Positions 50,977 to 59,696 of a stretch of DNA of 64,000 bases are shown here, piece by piece. The position numbers and the translations under genes were made by a program. The notes under the pieces are model-generated. The model saw only the letters and a program-made list of their open reading frames with translations. It did no database searches and was not told where the DNA came from. The stretch covers positions 69,084 through 133,083 of the forward strand of contig CAVROX010000013.1 of assembly GCA_963722965.1 (NCBI GenBank), read 5' to 3'. Position 1 is the stretch's first letter; the number at the start of each line of letters is the position of its first letter. Origin of the DNA: DATLSM01 sp963722965. Its GTDB lineage: Bacteria > Actinomycetota > Thermoleophilia > Solirubrobacterales > 70-9.

Positions 50977-51918
50977 CGCCGCGGCCTCGCTCGGTCGGTC
51001 GGCCCGCCGGCCTGCTCGCGGCGCCAGTCGACGTAGCGTCGCACGCCCTCGCGAAAACGGCGTCGCCGCCGTCCAGCCGAGCTCGCGCTCGGCGCGCTCG
51101 CTGGAGACGATCCTTGCCGCTGAAGTCGCCGGGGCGCGCCGGCGTGTGGACGATCTCGACGTCGCCCAGTCAGCTCCTGGACCGTCTCGGCGATCTGCTT
51201 GATCGTCACCGTCTCGTCGCTGGCGAGGTTGTAGATGCGGTTGACCGCCACGTCGGCTCAGCCCGAGCGCGACGCCGTCGGCCAGGTCCTCGACGTACAC
51301 GAAGCTGCCGCGACTGGCTGCCGTCGCCGGCGAGCGTCAGCGGCTCGCCCTCCAGCGCCTTGTTGACGAACGCCGGGATGACGCGCGGCCTCGCGCGCGC
51401 GCGGCCCGTACGGGATCCCGAAGCGCAGGATCGTGTAGTCGATCCCGTACAGCTCCTGGTAGGCCTTGCAGTACAGCTCGCCGGCGAGCTTGGTGCTCGT
51501 GTAGAGGTGGCTCGGCGCCGGGAGCAGCGTGTCCTCGTCGACCTCCGCGCTCCGCAGTCGGAGTAGACCCAGATCGTCGACGCGTAGACGATCGCGCTTG
51601 ACCTCGGCGCGGCGGGCCGCCTCGAGCACCGTCGACGGTGCCGCGCGCGTTGACCGCGCTCGGCGTCACTCGGGCTCGGCGTGCACGTCGTTGACGTCGG
51701 CCACCGCGGCCAGGTGGACGACCGCGTCGCAGCTGTGCAGCGCGCGGTCGAGGCGCCTCGCGGTCGGTGATCGAGCCGAGCACGGTGTCGACCGAGCCGG
51801 GGTCGTGCCAGGGGGAGGGCGCAGGTCGTAGATCACGCGGCTGGTGCGCCGCGCGCGACAGCTTGTCGACGACGTGGGAGCCGATGAAGCCGGAGCCGCC
51901 GGTTACCAGGACCCTCAT
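50973..51918 (-). CDS. NAD-dependent epimerase/dehydratase (GalE-like, frameshifted)
   Basis: ATG 51918 opens MRVLVTGGSGFIGSHVVDKL, the extended-SDR NAD motif. After indels come the catalytic-Tyr region HLYTSTKLAGELYCKAYQEL (YxxxK as YTSTK), YGIDYTILRFGIPYGPRARE, and the C-terminal RIYNLASDETVTIKQIAETV and FREGVRRYVDWRRE. Roughly eight one-base breaks occur. It epimerises or dehydrates an NDP-sugar. The start overlaps the aminotransferase stop by four bases (ATGA), so aminotransferase-epimerase-glycosyltransferase form an operon. Confidence 0.82.
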
Positions 51919-52910
51919 GCATCCGCCTTGCAGCGCATCCTCGCGGCTCTCGGCCGGTAATACAGCGGCACGCAGGAATGGTTGCGCGCGACCCAGTCGG
52001 TGTTGGGCAGATCGACTGCGTGGCCCATGATCCGGTGGCAGGGCTCGTCGTAGACGCGGCCGGTCGAGCGCTCGAGCGGTCGAAGACGATGTACTTGTAG
52101 AGGCCCGAGACCATCCCGTCGGGAAGCTCGAGGCGGCCGGGTACAGCGGGTCGAGCTCGCTCGCGGGCGACGTCGTTCTTCCAGGCGACGATCTCTGGCA
52201 GCCGCTCGGTCTGGACCAGGCCGAGCGCCGCGGTGAACTCGCTCATCCGGAAGTTGAGGCCGTGGACCTCGTAGGTCGGGCTTGCCGTAGTTGCGGAAGT
52301 CGCGGGCGAACTCGATCAGCTCGGGTTGGCGGAGACGAGCACCCCGCCCTCGCCGGTCGAGATCGTCTTGGTCGCATACAGCGAGTAGACGCCGGCGTCG
52401 CCGTACGTACCCGGCTCGCGGCCGTTCCAGCTCGCGCCGTGGGCGTGGGCGCAGTCCTCGATCAGGAAGATCCCGTTCTCGCGCGCAGTATTCGGCGATC
52501 CGCTCGGAGTCAAACGCGATGTGGCCGCCGATGTGGACGAGGAACGCCGCCTCGGGCTTGTGCTGCTCGGCCTTGGCCTCGAAGTCGTCGAACGACATGC
52601 AGAGGTCCTCGCGGTTGCAGTCGACGAACTCGACCTCGGCGCCAGCATTGATCGCCGCGAGCGGCGTCGCCATGAACGTGTTCGACGGGCAGAGCACGGT
52701 CTCCCCGCGCACGCCGGCGAACTCGAGCGCCGCCAGCGCCCCGCCGGCCCAGCTCGCGAGCCCGAGGCTGGGCCGCCCGTTCCAATCGGCCCAGCGCTGC
52801 TCGAAGGCGGCCAACATCTGGCCCTCTGACCACTGCTCGGAGTCGAGCACTTCCTCCCACAGCTCAAAGAGGCGGGCACGGTCTCGGTGGTCGAACCCGA
52901 TCGCGAACTG
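51915..52910 (-). CDS. DegT/DnrJ/EryC1/StrS-family PLP aminotransferase (frameshifted)
   Basis: A sugar aminotransferase. Pieces in order: DSEQWSEGQMLAAFEQRWAD, WAGGALAALEFAGVRGETVL, CPSNTFMATPLAAINAGAEV, EFVDCNREDLCMSFDDFEAK, FLVHIGGHIAFDSERIAEYC, FLIEDCAHAHGASWNGREPG and the PLP-lysine segment YSLYATKTISTGEGGVLVSA, with LNFRMSEFTAALGLVQTERL near 52230. About five indels. No credible start codon lies in frame; coding similarity extends to about 52910 (FAIGFDHRDRARLFELWEE), so the start is uncertain. It would add an amino group to a keto-sugar for the local polysaccharide. Confidence 0.82.
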   Translation of the reverse strand, partial: QFAIGFDHRDRARLFELWEEVLDSEQWSEGQMLAAFEQRWADWNGRPSLGLASWAGGALAALEFAGVRGETVLCPSNTFMATPLAAINAGAEVEFVDCNREDLCMSFDDFEAKAEQHKPEAAFLVHIGGHIAFDSERIAEYCARERDLPDRGLRPRPRRELERPRAGYVRRRRRLLAVCDQDDLDRRGRGARLRQPELIEFARDFRNYGKPDLRGPRPQLPDERVHRGARPGPDRAAARDRRLEERRRPRASSTRCTRPPRASRRDGLGPLQVHRLRPLERSTGRVYDEPCHRIMGHAVDLPNTDWVARNHSCVPLYYRPRAARMRCKADA

Positions 52911-53082
52911 GGTCGCGTCAGGCCGGGTTGTCTCTGCGGGCCCTACGGTGGCTCCTTAGGTGGGGTGGCGGTGTGGCTGGGAAGGTTGCCTATGCGGAGG
53001 AGGGGCAACAGGCGAGCACAGGCTACCAGCGCCAGCGGAGGAGGTGCCGCCCCGACCGTGGACAAAAGGCGGCCCGCTCGCC

Positions 53083-53991
53083 CTAGACCGGGCCCAAATC
53101 GCCCGCTGATTTGCCCTCGCCGGGAGAGTTGGGGTCGATGTGGGCGCTCTCGATTACGGCTCCGACCGTGCGTGAGCCCGCCAGCAGCATCGTGCCGGCG
53201 ACGGTGATCGCCATGAAGGCGGCGAGGGCAAGGCCACCGAGCGGAGTCGAGCTCCAGGACTCACCGAAGATCAACGGGGCCAGCGCCACCGGGACGAGCA
53301 CCTGCACGGCGAACATGGTCGGGGCGACGTGGGTCGCGGCGCGACGCTGCAGGGCGCTCATCTCGCTGAGCAGCGCCAGACCCTCCGAGGCGGCCGCGCT
53401 GGCAAGCCAGACGGCGCCCAGGAGCAGCGTCCCGGCAACCAGCTCATCGGTGAGCAGCTTCGTCGCGATCCCGGTCCAGGCGTAGCCGCAGCCGGCGCTG
53501 ATCACCGGCAGCAGGCCGATCGCGCGCACCCGGCTGCGCAGGGCGTAGGGGGCGAGGAGCGGAACGGCGAGGAGCAGGAGCGCCGCGAGGATCGCCGCGG
53601 TGCCGGCGTAGCCGGTGGTCCGCGCCGGCGCCGCCCAGGCGACTCCGGCCAGGCCGATGACGATCGCTCCCACTGCCAGCGCCTCCCTTCGTCCCGGTCG
53701 CTCCCCCAACCGGGTGGCCCCCAGCCACAGGAGGAGGATCAAGCCGCTGGCCAGAGCGGGCTGGACTACGGTCAGCGGCGCCAACAAGAGCGCGATGATC
53801 TCCAGCGGCCAGCCGAGCAAGCCCAGACCGGTGGCCCCCAGCCAGCGCCGGTTCCCCAACAGCTTGCCGAGCAACGAAGGGCGCAGCGAGTGGCGGTCCC
53901 CGACCCCGCGCGCCTCCAGCGCCTGCAGCGCGATCGAGGTGTTGTAGAGCATCGAGGCCCCGACAGCCGCGAGTATCCCGAGCGCCTGCAT
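53083..53991 (-). CDS. DMT-superfamily (EamA/NIPA-like) membrane transporter
   Basis: A 302-aa protein with about nine to ten membrane helices, from MQALGILAAVGASMLYNTSI to FMAITVAGTMLLAGSRTVGA. It is arranged as two related halves, typical of drug/metabolite transporters. ATG 53991 was chosen because hydrophobic sequence starts there; the in-frame upstream extension is Arg-rich and overlaps the ETF-QO gene. The last 20 residues are polar. Substrate unknown. It lies 17 bases after the ETF-QO stop, so co-transcription is likely. Confidence 0.75.
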   Translation of the reverse strand: MQALGILAAVGASMLYNTSIALQALEARGVGDRHSLRPSLLGKLLGNRRWLGATGLGLLGWPLEIIALLLAPLTVVQPALASGLILLLWLGATRLGERPGRREALAVGAIVIGLAGVAWAAPARTTGYAGTAAILAALLLLAVPLLAPYALRSRVRAIGLLPVISAGCGYAWTGIATKLLTDELVAGTLLLGAVWLASAAASEGLALLSEMSALQRRAATHVAPTMFAVQVLVPVALAPLIFGESWSSTPLGGLALAAFMAITVAGTMLLAGSRTVGAVIESAHIDPNSPGEGKSAGDLGPV

Positions 53992-54008
53992 GGGCGCGAG
54001 GTTAGTTC

Positions 54009-55715
54009 CTAGGTCTCTTGGTAAAGCGGGCCGTCGCCGCCCTCTGGCAAGGTCAGGCGCCCGCCCTTGGCGGTGATCGCCCCGCACTGCACGCAGTTGG
54101 ACGCGGTGACGTGGACGTCGACCTGCGCGGCCCCGCCCTCCAACTCCTCCTCGGGGATCTCATAGACCTGCGCCGGGCACATCGAGACCCAGGTCTGGGC
54201 GATCTCGCGCGGCACCCGCGTTTGGATCCGGACGTGGTTGGGTGCATCGTCGCGGGTCGCGTTGCCCGAGAGGAAGACAGAGTCGAGCTTGTTGAAGGTC
54301 AGCTCGTTGTCGGGCTTGGGGTAGCGCTCGGCGGCGCTGCCGAGGTGCATCGCCGGCTCGGCGTTGTCCTCGACCTTCCAGTGACCGCCGGGGAAGGCGC
54401 CTTTGGTGGCGACCATCGCCATGCCCATCATGCCGCCGAAAATCAGGCCCTTGCTCAGCGGCTGCTTCATGTTGCGGGAGCGGTAGAGGTCCTTCTCGAT
54501 CACCGAGTCGCGGATCATCCCGTCGTAGGAGCTGAAATTGACCGAGTCGATATCGGCCCGCAGCGACTCGATGATCGCTTCCGCCGCATACATCCCGGCG
54601 TGCATCGCATAGTGGACGCCGGCGAGTTCGGCGATGTTGACCATCCCCGCCGCGTCGCCGGCGATCAGCATCCCGGGCACCGAGAAGCGCTTGGGCAGCG
54701 CCCAGTAGCCCCCCGAGGGAATCGTCTTTGCGCCCCAGCCGACCCGCTTGCCACCCTCGATGATCTTCTTGATGAAGGGGTGGGTCTTAAACAACTGCAG
54801 CGCGTCGTGCACGCTGAAGGTCGCGTCGGTGTAATCGAGCCCGACGACCAGCCCGAAGCCGACCTTCTCGCTACCCATCGGGTAGATGAAACTGCCGCCC
54901 GCCTCCTTGTATTTGGGGCTCCAGCGCAGCGGCCAGCCGAGCGTGTGGATGACGCGGTCAAGGGGCTTTGGGACTTCCCAGATCTCCTTGACGCCGAGCT
55001 CCCAGGCCTGCGGGTCGCCGCCGTGCATGTCGAAGTAGTCAAAGGCGGCGTAGGTCAGGTGGCCGATCGTGCCCTCGGCCAGCACCGTCGCCCTGGCCAA
55101 CAGATCGGAGCCCGGCTCGAAGTTGCCCAACTGCTCACCGTCCTTGCCGCGTCCGCGATCGCCCGAGCGAACCCCCTTGACGATCCGGTCCTCGACCAGC
55201 AGCTTGGTGGCGGCGGTCTCGGCGAGGATGTAGACGCCCGCCTCTTCTGCTTTCTCGGCGAGGAAGCGGCCGAGTTTTGAAACCGAGAGCGTGTAGGTGC
55301 CCTCCTTGCGGAAGTTGGGCGGGGGCGGCTTCAGCGGGAACGCTTTAGTTGCGGTGAGGAAGTAGGTCGCGTCCTTGCTCACCTCCTGGTAGACCGGCGG
55401 CCAGTCGGCCGGGTCCAGTTCGGGAAACAGCCGGGTCAGCGCCGAGGGGTCGACGTTTGCCCCCGAGAGCAGGTGCGCACCCGGCACTTTGCCCTTCTCG
55501 ATCACCGCAACCGGAACTTCACCCAGCTTCTCGGTCAGCTCTGGCTCGCCCTGCAGCAGCTGCATCAATTTGTTCGCGCAGGCGAGCCCGGCGGGACCGC
55601 CGCCGACGATTGCGACGCCGACCTCGATCCGATCCTCCGGCGCATCGGTCGGCGGGCCGATCGCCTCGGCGCTCTCAAACGGCGGCGGGAACTCGATTGG
55701 TGCGACGTCGGGCAT
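54009..55715 (-). CDS. Electron-transfer flavoprotein:ubiquinone oxidoreductase (atypical Fe-S site)
   Basis: A 568-aa membrane-associated flavoprotein passing electrons from ETF to quinone. FAD motif VAIVGGGPAGLACANKL at 34-50; family segments GAHLLSGANVDPSALTRLFP, GEQLGNFEPGSDLLARATVL, AEGTIGHLTY, and the conserved YKEAGGSFIYPMGSEKVGFG and AGDAAGMVNIAELAGVHYAM. The C-terminal ferredoxin-like domain shows C513 (MCPAQVYE), C541 and C544 (NCVQC), but the expected fourth ligand two residues later is Ile547. It starts 44 bases after the etfA stop, in the order etfB-etfA-ETF-QO. Confidence 0.93.
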   Translation of the reverse strand: MPDVAPIEFPPPFESAEAIGPPTDAPEDRIEVGVAIVGGGPAGLACANKLMQLLQGEPELTEKLGEVPVAVIEKGKVPGAHLLSGANVDPSALTRLFPELDPADWPPVYQEVSKDATYFLTATKAFPLKPPPPNFRKEGTYTLSVSKLGRFLAEKAEEAGVYILAETAATKLLVEDRIVKGVRSGDRGRGKDGEQLGNFEPGSDLLARATVLAEGTIGHLTYAAFDYFDMHGGDPQAWELGVKEIWEVPKPLDRVIHTLGWPLRWSPKYKEAGGSFIYPMGSEKVGFGLVVGLDYTDATFSVHDALQLFKTHPFIKKIIEGGKRVGWGAKTIPSGGYWALPKRFSVPGMLIAGDAAGMVNIAELAGVHYAMHAGMYAAEAIIESLRADIDSVNFSSYDGMIRDSVIEKDLYRSRNMKQPLSKGLIFGGMMGMAMVATKGAFPGGHWKVEDNAEPAMHLGSAAERYPKPDNELTFNKLDSVFLSGNATRDDAPNHVRIQTRVPREIAQTWVSMCPAQVYEIPEEELEGGAAQVDVHVTASNCVQCGAITAKGGRLTLPEGGDGPLYQET

Positions 55716-55759
55716 CCTCTGACTCCTTCCGCAGTACCGAGCGGGGGCCGAGCTTGCGC

Positions 55760-56734
55760 TCAGCCACCCTGCCTTGCCTTGAGCGCCTCGGTCAGCTTGG
55801 GCAGGATCTTGTGCAGATCGCCCACCACGCCGAGGTCTGAGAACTCGAAGATCGGCGCGTTTTGGTCCTTGTTGATCGCGAGGATGTTCTCCGAGCCCTG
55901 CATCCCGACCTTGTGCTGGATCGCCCCGGAGATGCCGGCCGCGAGGTAGAGCTTGGGCGCGACCGTCTTGCCGGTCTGGCCGATCTGCGCCGCATAGGGA
56001 TACCAGCCGGCGTCGACCACAGCGCGGGTCGCCGCGACGGCCCCACCCATCGCCGCCGCCAGTTCCTCACAGAGCTTGAAGCCCTCGGCCGCGCCGAGGC
56101 CGCGCCCGCCGCCGATCAGGATGTCGGCGTCCTCGATGTTGACGTCGGCGCCGCGCTGCTCGCCGCGCTGGACCATCTTCGCCTTCCCCGAGAAGGGCGA
56201 GAGCTCGACCTCGACATCGACAACCTCAGCGTCGCCACCGCCCTCGGTGGCATCGAAGGCATTGAGGCGGCCGATGATGATCCCGGGCTCGCCGAGGTAG
56301 CCGACCTCGGCGATCTGGGAGTCCTGGAGAATCGGGCGCTCGGCGAGCAGCTTGCCGTCTTTGACCTTGACCTCGGTGACCTCCATCGTCACCCCCGCGC
56401 CCAGCCGCGCGGTCAGCCCCGCCCCGATCTCAAAACCGAGCAGCCCGCCGCCGAACAGGGCATAGGAGAAGCCCTGATCTACGATCACCTTGGCCATCGC
56501 GTCGACGATCGGCTGGGCGAGTCCCTCGGGCACGGACTTGGCCCGGTAGACCTTCGCCGCGCCGTATTTGCCGAGCGCCGCGCAGGCCTCCTCGGCGACC
56601 TCGCCGACGACCAGCGCCGCCGCCTCGCCGCCGACCTGACTGGCCAGCTTCGCAGCCTCAGAGATCGCCCCCAGCGAGTTCTTGTTGAAGTTGCCCTCGT
56701 CGTCGTGGAGGGCGTAAACCAGGATGCCTGCCAT
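55760..56734 (-). CDS. etfA: Electron transfer flavoprotein alpha subunit
   Basis: A 324-aa FAD-binding subunit of ETF, the acceptor for acyl-CoA dehydrogenases. The N-terminal domain reads GILVYALHDDEGNFNKNSLG; the C-terminal FAD domain has the signature ADILIGGGRGLGAAEGFKLC, AATRAVVDAGWYPYAAQIGQ, TGKTVAPKLYLAAGISGAIQ and HKVGMQGSENILAINKDQNA. It directly abuts etfB (one base apart). Confidence 0.97.
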   Translation of the reverse strand: MAGILVYALHDDEGNFNKNSLGAISEAAKLASQVGGEAAALVVGEVAEEACAALGKYGAAKVYRAKSVPEGLAQPIVDAMAKVIVDQGFSYALFGGGLLGFEIGAGLTARLGAGVTMEVTEVKVKDGKLLAERPILQDSQIAEVGYLGEPGIIIGRLNAFDATEGGGDAEVVDVEVELSPFSGKAKMVQRGEQRGADVNIEDADILIGGGRGLGAAEGFKLCEELAAAMGGAVAATRAVVDAGWYPYAAQIGQTGKTVAPKLYLAAGISGAIQHKVGMQGSENILAINKDQNAPIFEFSDLGVVGDLHKILPKLTEALKARQGG

Positions 56735-57532
56735 CTAGATCAGCTTCCTCTCTTCAAGCCAGGCGAGGATCTTCTCGACCGTCTCGTTGGTGTCCTCGTC
56801 CTCGATGATCTCCCCCGCCTCCTTGGCCGGTGGCGGGTTGAGCGCGAGGACCGCGGTCTTTGAGCCGGACTCACCGACCATCGCAGCGTCGATTCCTACC
56901 TCGGCGGTCGCCTTGGCGTCCAGCGGTTTCTTCTTCGCCCCCATGATCGCCTTCAGGCTGGGATAGCGCGGCTCGTTGATCGCATCGCCAACGCTGATCA
57001 CCGCGGGCAGCTCGACCTCGACCGTGTCATAGCCGTACTCGGCCTGGCGCTCGCAGCGCAGCTTGCCGTCGGCGACGTCGATCTTGATCACCTGGGTCAG
57101 CGAGGGCATCTGCAGGTGATCGGCGACGACGGCGCCGATCGTGTAGCACTCACCGTCATCAGACTGCTGACCGAGCAAGACCAGGTCAGGGCTCTCGGCC
57201 TCCAGCACCTTGGCCAGCGAGTAACCGGTCGCGCAGACGTCGGAGCCGGCGAGCGCATCGTCGCTGAGCTGGACCGAGCGGTCGGCGCCGAGGGCGACGG
57301 CCTTGTGCAGGGCGCGGACAGCGGAATCGGGGCCCATCGTCACCGCGACGACTTCCTCGACCGGGATCGCGCCGCCTTCCTTGATCTGCATGGCGGCCTC
57401 GATGGCGTGGGTGTCAAAGGGGTTGAGGTTTTTCTCACCGCTTCGGTCCAGGCGCATCGTGTTGGGATCGATGCGCTTCTGGACGGCGGCGTCCGGCACC
57501 TCCTTGACCAGGACGCAGATCTTCAAGTTCAA
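56735..57532 (-). CDS. etfB: Electron transfer flavoprotein beta subunit
   Basis: A 265-aa AMP-binding subunit of ETF. Signature segments: MNLKICVLVKEVPDAAVQKR, NPFDTHAIEAAMQIKEGG, VAVTMGPDSAVRALHKAVAL and DLVLLGQQSDDGECYTIGAV, plus the recognition-loop region PRYPSLKAIMGAKKKPLDAK. It is the first gene of the ETF operon, behind a palindromic operator and a TATAGA -10. Confidence 0.97.
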   Translation of the reverse strand: MNLKICVLVKEVPDAAVQKRIDPNTMRLDRSGEKNLNPFDTHAIEAAMQIKEGGAIPVEEVVAVTMGPDSAVRALHKAVALGADRSVQLSDDALAGSDVCATGYSLAKVLEAESPDLVLLGQQSDDGECYTIGAVVADHLQMPSLTQVIKIDVADGKLRCERQAEYGYDTVEVELPAVISVGDAINEPRYPSLKAIMGAKKKPLDAKATAEVGIDAAMVGESGSKTAVLALNPPPAKEAGEIIEDEDTNETVEKILAWLEERKLI

Positions 57533-57560
57533 GCCTCCTTGGCTGGTTCTGGGGCTGGTT

Positions 57561-57588
57561 GACTGACCAGTCAGTCAGTCTATCTATA
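57561..57588 (-). promoter_or_regulatory. TetR-type palindromic operator and -10 box upstream of etfB
   Basis: GACTGAC-CA-GTCAGTC (57561-57576) is a perfect palindrome of the kind bound by TetR-family regulators of fatty-acid and acyl-CoA genes. On the minus strand TATAGA (57588-57583) is a good -10, placing the transcription start inside or next to the palindrome, a classical repressor arrangement. No TetR gene lies in the window. Confidence 0.65.
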
Positions 57589-57605
57589 CACCTCGCGGTG
57601 TGAGG

Positions 57606-58040
57606 TTAAGCGTGCTCTTGGTCACGCTCGTGGCGCCGCTCGGCGCCGGCGCGGATGAACTCGACGATCTCATCGGTACCGGCGCCGGGGGTGAAAACCT
57701 CGGCGACGCCGAGCTTCTTGAGCTCGGGAATGTCCTCGGCGGGGATCGTCCCGCCGACCGTGACCAGCACGTCATCCACCCCCTCTGCGGCGAGCAGTTC
57801 GACCACCCGCGGGACGAGGGTCATGTGGGCGCCGGAGAGGATCGAGAGGCCGACCGCGTCGGCGTCCTCCTGGATCACCGTCTCGGCGATCTGCGCTGGG
57901 GTCTGGTGCAGGCCGGTGTAGATCACCTCCATGCCGGCGTCGCGCAGGGCGCGGGCGATGATCTTGGCGCCGCGGTCGTGTCCGTCCAGGCCGGGCTTGG
58001 CGACGACGACGCGAATCTTCCTTGCGGTGGAGGCCTCCAT
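57606..58040 (-). CDS. B12-binding small subunit of an acyl-CoA mutase
   Basis: A 144-aa cobalamin-binding domain. The base-off/His-on signature DxHxxG is D19-H21-G24 (PGLDGHDRGAKIIARAL), followed by TGLHQTPAQIAETVIQEDAD, VGLSILSGAHMTLVPRVVEL and VTVGGTIPAEDIPELKKLGV. A separate small subunit is the architecture of isobutyryl-, 2-hydroxyisobutyryl- and some methylmalonyl-CoA mutases. It follows the large subunit by 12 bases, making one heteromeric enzyme. The substrate is discussed under the large subunit. Confidence 0.93.
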   Translation of the reverse strand: MEASTARKIRVVVAKPGLDGHDRGAKIIARALRDAGMEVIYTGLHQTPAQIAETVIQEDADAVGLSILSGAHMTLVPRVVELLAAEGVDDVLVTVGGTIPAEDIPELKKLGVAEVFTPGAGTDEIVEFIRAGAERRHERDQEHA

Positions 58041-58052
58041 GGCGCGGGAACC

Positions 58053-59675
58053 TTAGAAGACCGGCGACTCGGTGTAGGTCCCAAACACTTCCTGCAGCGC
58101 CGCGATCATCTCCCCCTCGGTGGCGCTGACCCTGGCCGCCGCGAGGATCGGGTCCATCAGGTTCTCCTGCGTGGCGGCGGCGCGCCTCAGCTCGGCGAGG
58201 GCGCTCTCGACCGCGGCGGAGTCGCGGCGGGCGCGGGCCCCCCGCAGGCGGTCGACCTGCTTTTGCTCCAGCGCGGGATCGATCCGCAAGATCGGCGTCT
58301 CCTGCTGATCTGCCTCGGTGAAGTCATTCACCCCGACGACGATCCGGCGGCGCTCGTTCAGCTCCTGCTGGTAGGCAAAGGAGGCATCGGCGATCTCACG
58401 CTGGGGGAAGTTCTGGCGGATCGCCGCGACCATCCCCCCCAGCTGGTCGATGCGGGCGAAGTACTCATATGCGGCGCTCTCCATCTCGTCGGTGAGCCGC
58501 TCGAGGAACCAGGAGCCGCCGAGTGGGTCGACGGTGTTGGTCACGCCTGACTCCATCGCGATGATCTGCTGGGTGCGGAGCGCCAGCCGCACCGCCTCGG
58601 TGGTGGGCAGCGCGAGCGCCTCATCAAAGGAGTTGGTGTGCAGTGACTGGGTGCCGCCAAGCACCGCGGCGAGCGCCTCCAGGGAGGTCCGCACCACGTT
58701 GTTGAGCGGCTGCTGCGCGGTCAGCGAGACGCCGGCGGTCTGGGCGTGGAAGCGCAGTCGCATCGACTCCTCGCGCCGGGCACCGTAGGTGTCGCGCATC
58801 TCGCGCGCCCAGATTCGCCGCGCCGCCCGGTACTTGGCGATCTCCTCAAAGAAGTCGACGTGGGCGTTGAAGAAGAAGGAGAGGCGAGGGGCGAACTCGT
58901 CGATCTCAAGGCCGCGCTCCAGCGCCCGCTCGACGTAGGTGAAGCCGTCCTTGAGCGTGAAGGCCAGCTCCTGGCGAGCGGTGGAGCCGGCCTCGCGGAT
59001 GTGATAGCCGGAGATCGAGACCGGGTGCCAGCGCGGCATCCGCTCGCTGCACCACTCGATCATGTCGATGACCAGGCGCATCGCCGGCTCGATCGGAAAG
59101 CACCACTCCTTCTGGGCGATGTACTCCTTGAGGATGTCGGTCTGGATCGTGCCCCCGAGCTTCTCCGGCCCGAGGCCCTGGCGCTCGCCGACGAGGACGT
59201 AGAAGGCGAGCAGGATCGCCGCCGGGGCGTTGATCGTCATCGAGGTGGTGACCTCGCCGAGCGGAATCCCGGCGAAAAGCTCCTCCATGTCCTCGATGCT
59301 GTCGACGGCGACGCCCTCGCGGCCGACCTCACCGACGCTGCGCGGGTGATCGGAGTCATAGCCCATCAGGGTGGGCATGTCGAAGGCCGTGGAGAGCCCG
59401 GTCTGGCCATGGTCGAGCAGGTAGTGGAAGCGCTCGTTGGTCTCCGCGACGGTGCCAAAGCCGGCGAACTGGCGCATCGTCCACAGCCGCCCCCGGTACA
59501 TCGACTCATAGGGTCCACGCGTGAACGGGTACTCACCGGGGCGGCCGATCCTCGCGTCGTGGTCAGCGGGCGCGTCGGCGGCCGTGTAGAGCGGCTTGAT
59601 CGGGCATCCGGAGATGGTCGAGAACTCCGCCTCGCGCTCGCTGAGCTCGGGCTTTTGCCGGGGCTCCGCCGCCAT
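58053..59675 (-). CDS. Acyl-CoA mutase large subunit with isobutyryl-CoA-mutase-type residues
   Basis: A 540-aa B12-dependent mutase TIM barrel with the entry motif EYPFTRGPYESMYRGRLWTM. The two residues that set substrate choice are readable: F70 in RQFAGFG and Q188 in EYIAQKEW, 118 apart. Methylmalonyl-CoA mutase has Tyr89 and Arg207 at these positions, isobutyryl-CoA mutase Phe80 and Gln198, and 2-hydroxyisobutyryl-CoA mutase Ile and Gln. The F/Q pair predicts isobutyryl-/n-butyryl-CoA interconversion. Automatic pipelines often call such genes methylmalonyl-CoA mutase. The active-site-region strand VSISGYHIREAGSTARQELA is conserved. No indels. Confidence 0.9.
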   Translation of the reverse strand: MAAEPRQKPELSEREAEFSTISGCPIKPLYTAADAPADHDARIGRPGEYPFTRGPYESMYRGRLWTMRQFAGFGTVAETNERFHYLLDHGQTGLSTAFDMPTLMGYDSDHPRSVGEVGREGVAVDSIEDMEELFAGIPLGEVTTSMTINAPAAILLAFYVLVGERQGLGPEKLGGTIQTDILKEYIAQKEWCFPIEPAMRLVIDMIEWCSERMPRWHPVSISGYHIREAGSTARQELAFTLKDGFTYVERALERGLEIDEFAPRLSFFFNAHVDFFEEIAKYRAARRIWAREMRDTYGARREESMRLRFHAQTAGVSLTAQQPLNNVVRTSLEALAAVLGGTQSLHTNSFDEALALPTTEAVRLALRTQQIIAMESGVTNTVDPLGGSWFLERLTDEMESAAYEYFARIDQLGGMVAAIRQNFPQREIADASFAYQQELNERRRIVVGVNDFTEADQQETPILRIDPALEQKQVDRLRGARARRDSAAVESALAELRRAAATQENLMDPILAAARVSATEGEMIAALQEVFGTYTESPVF

Positions 59676-59696
59676 AGCAGGAGTCTAGTTGGGGTG

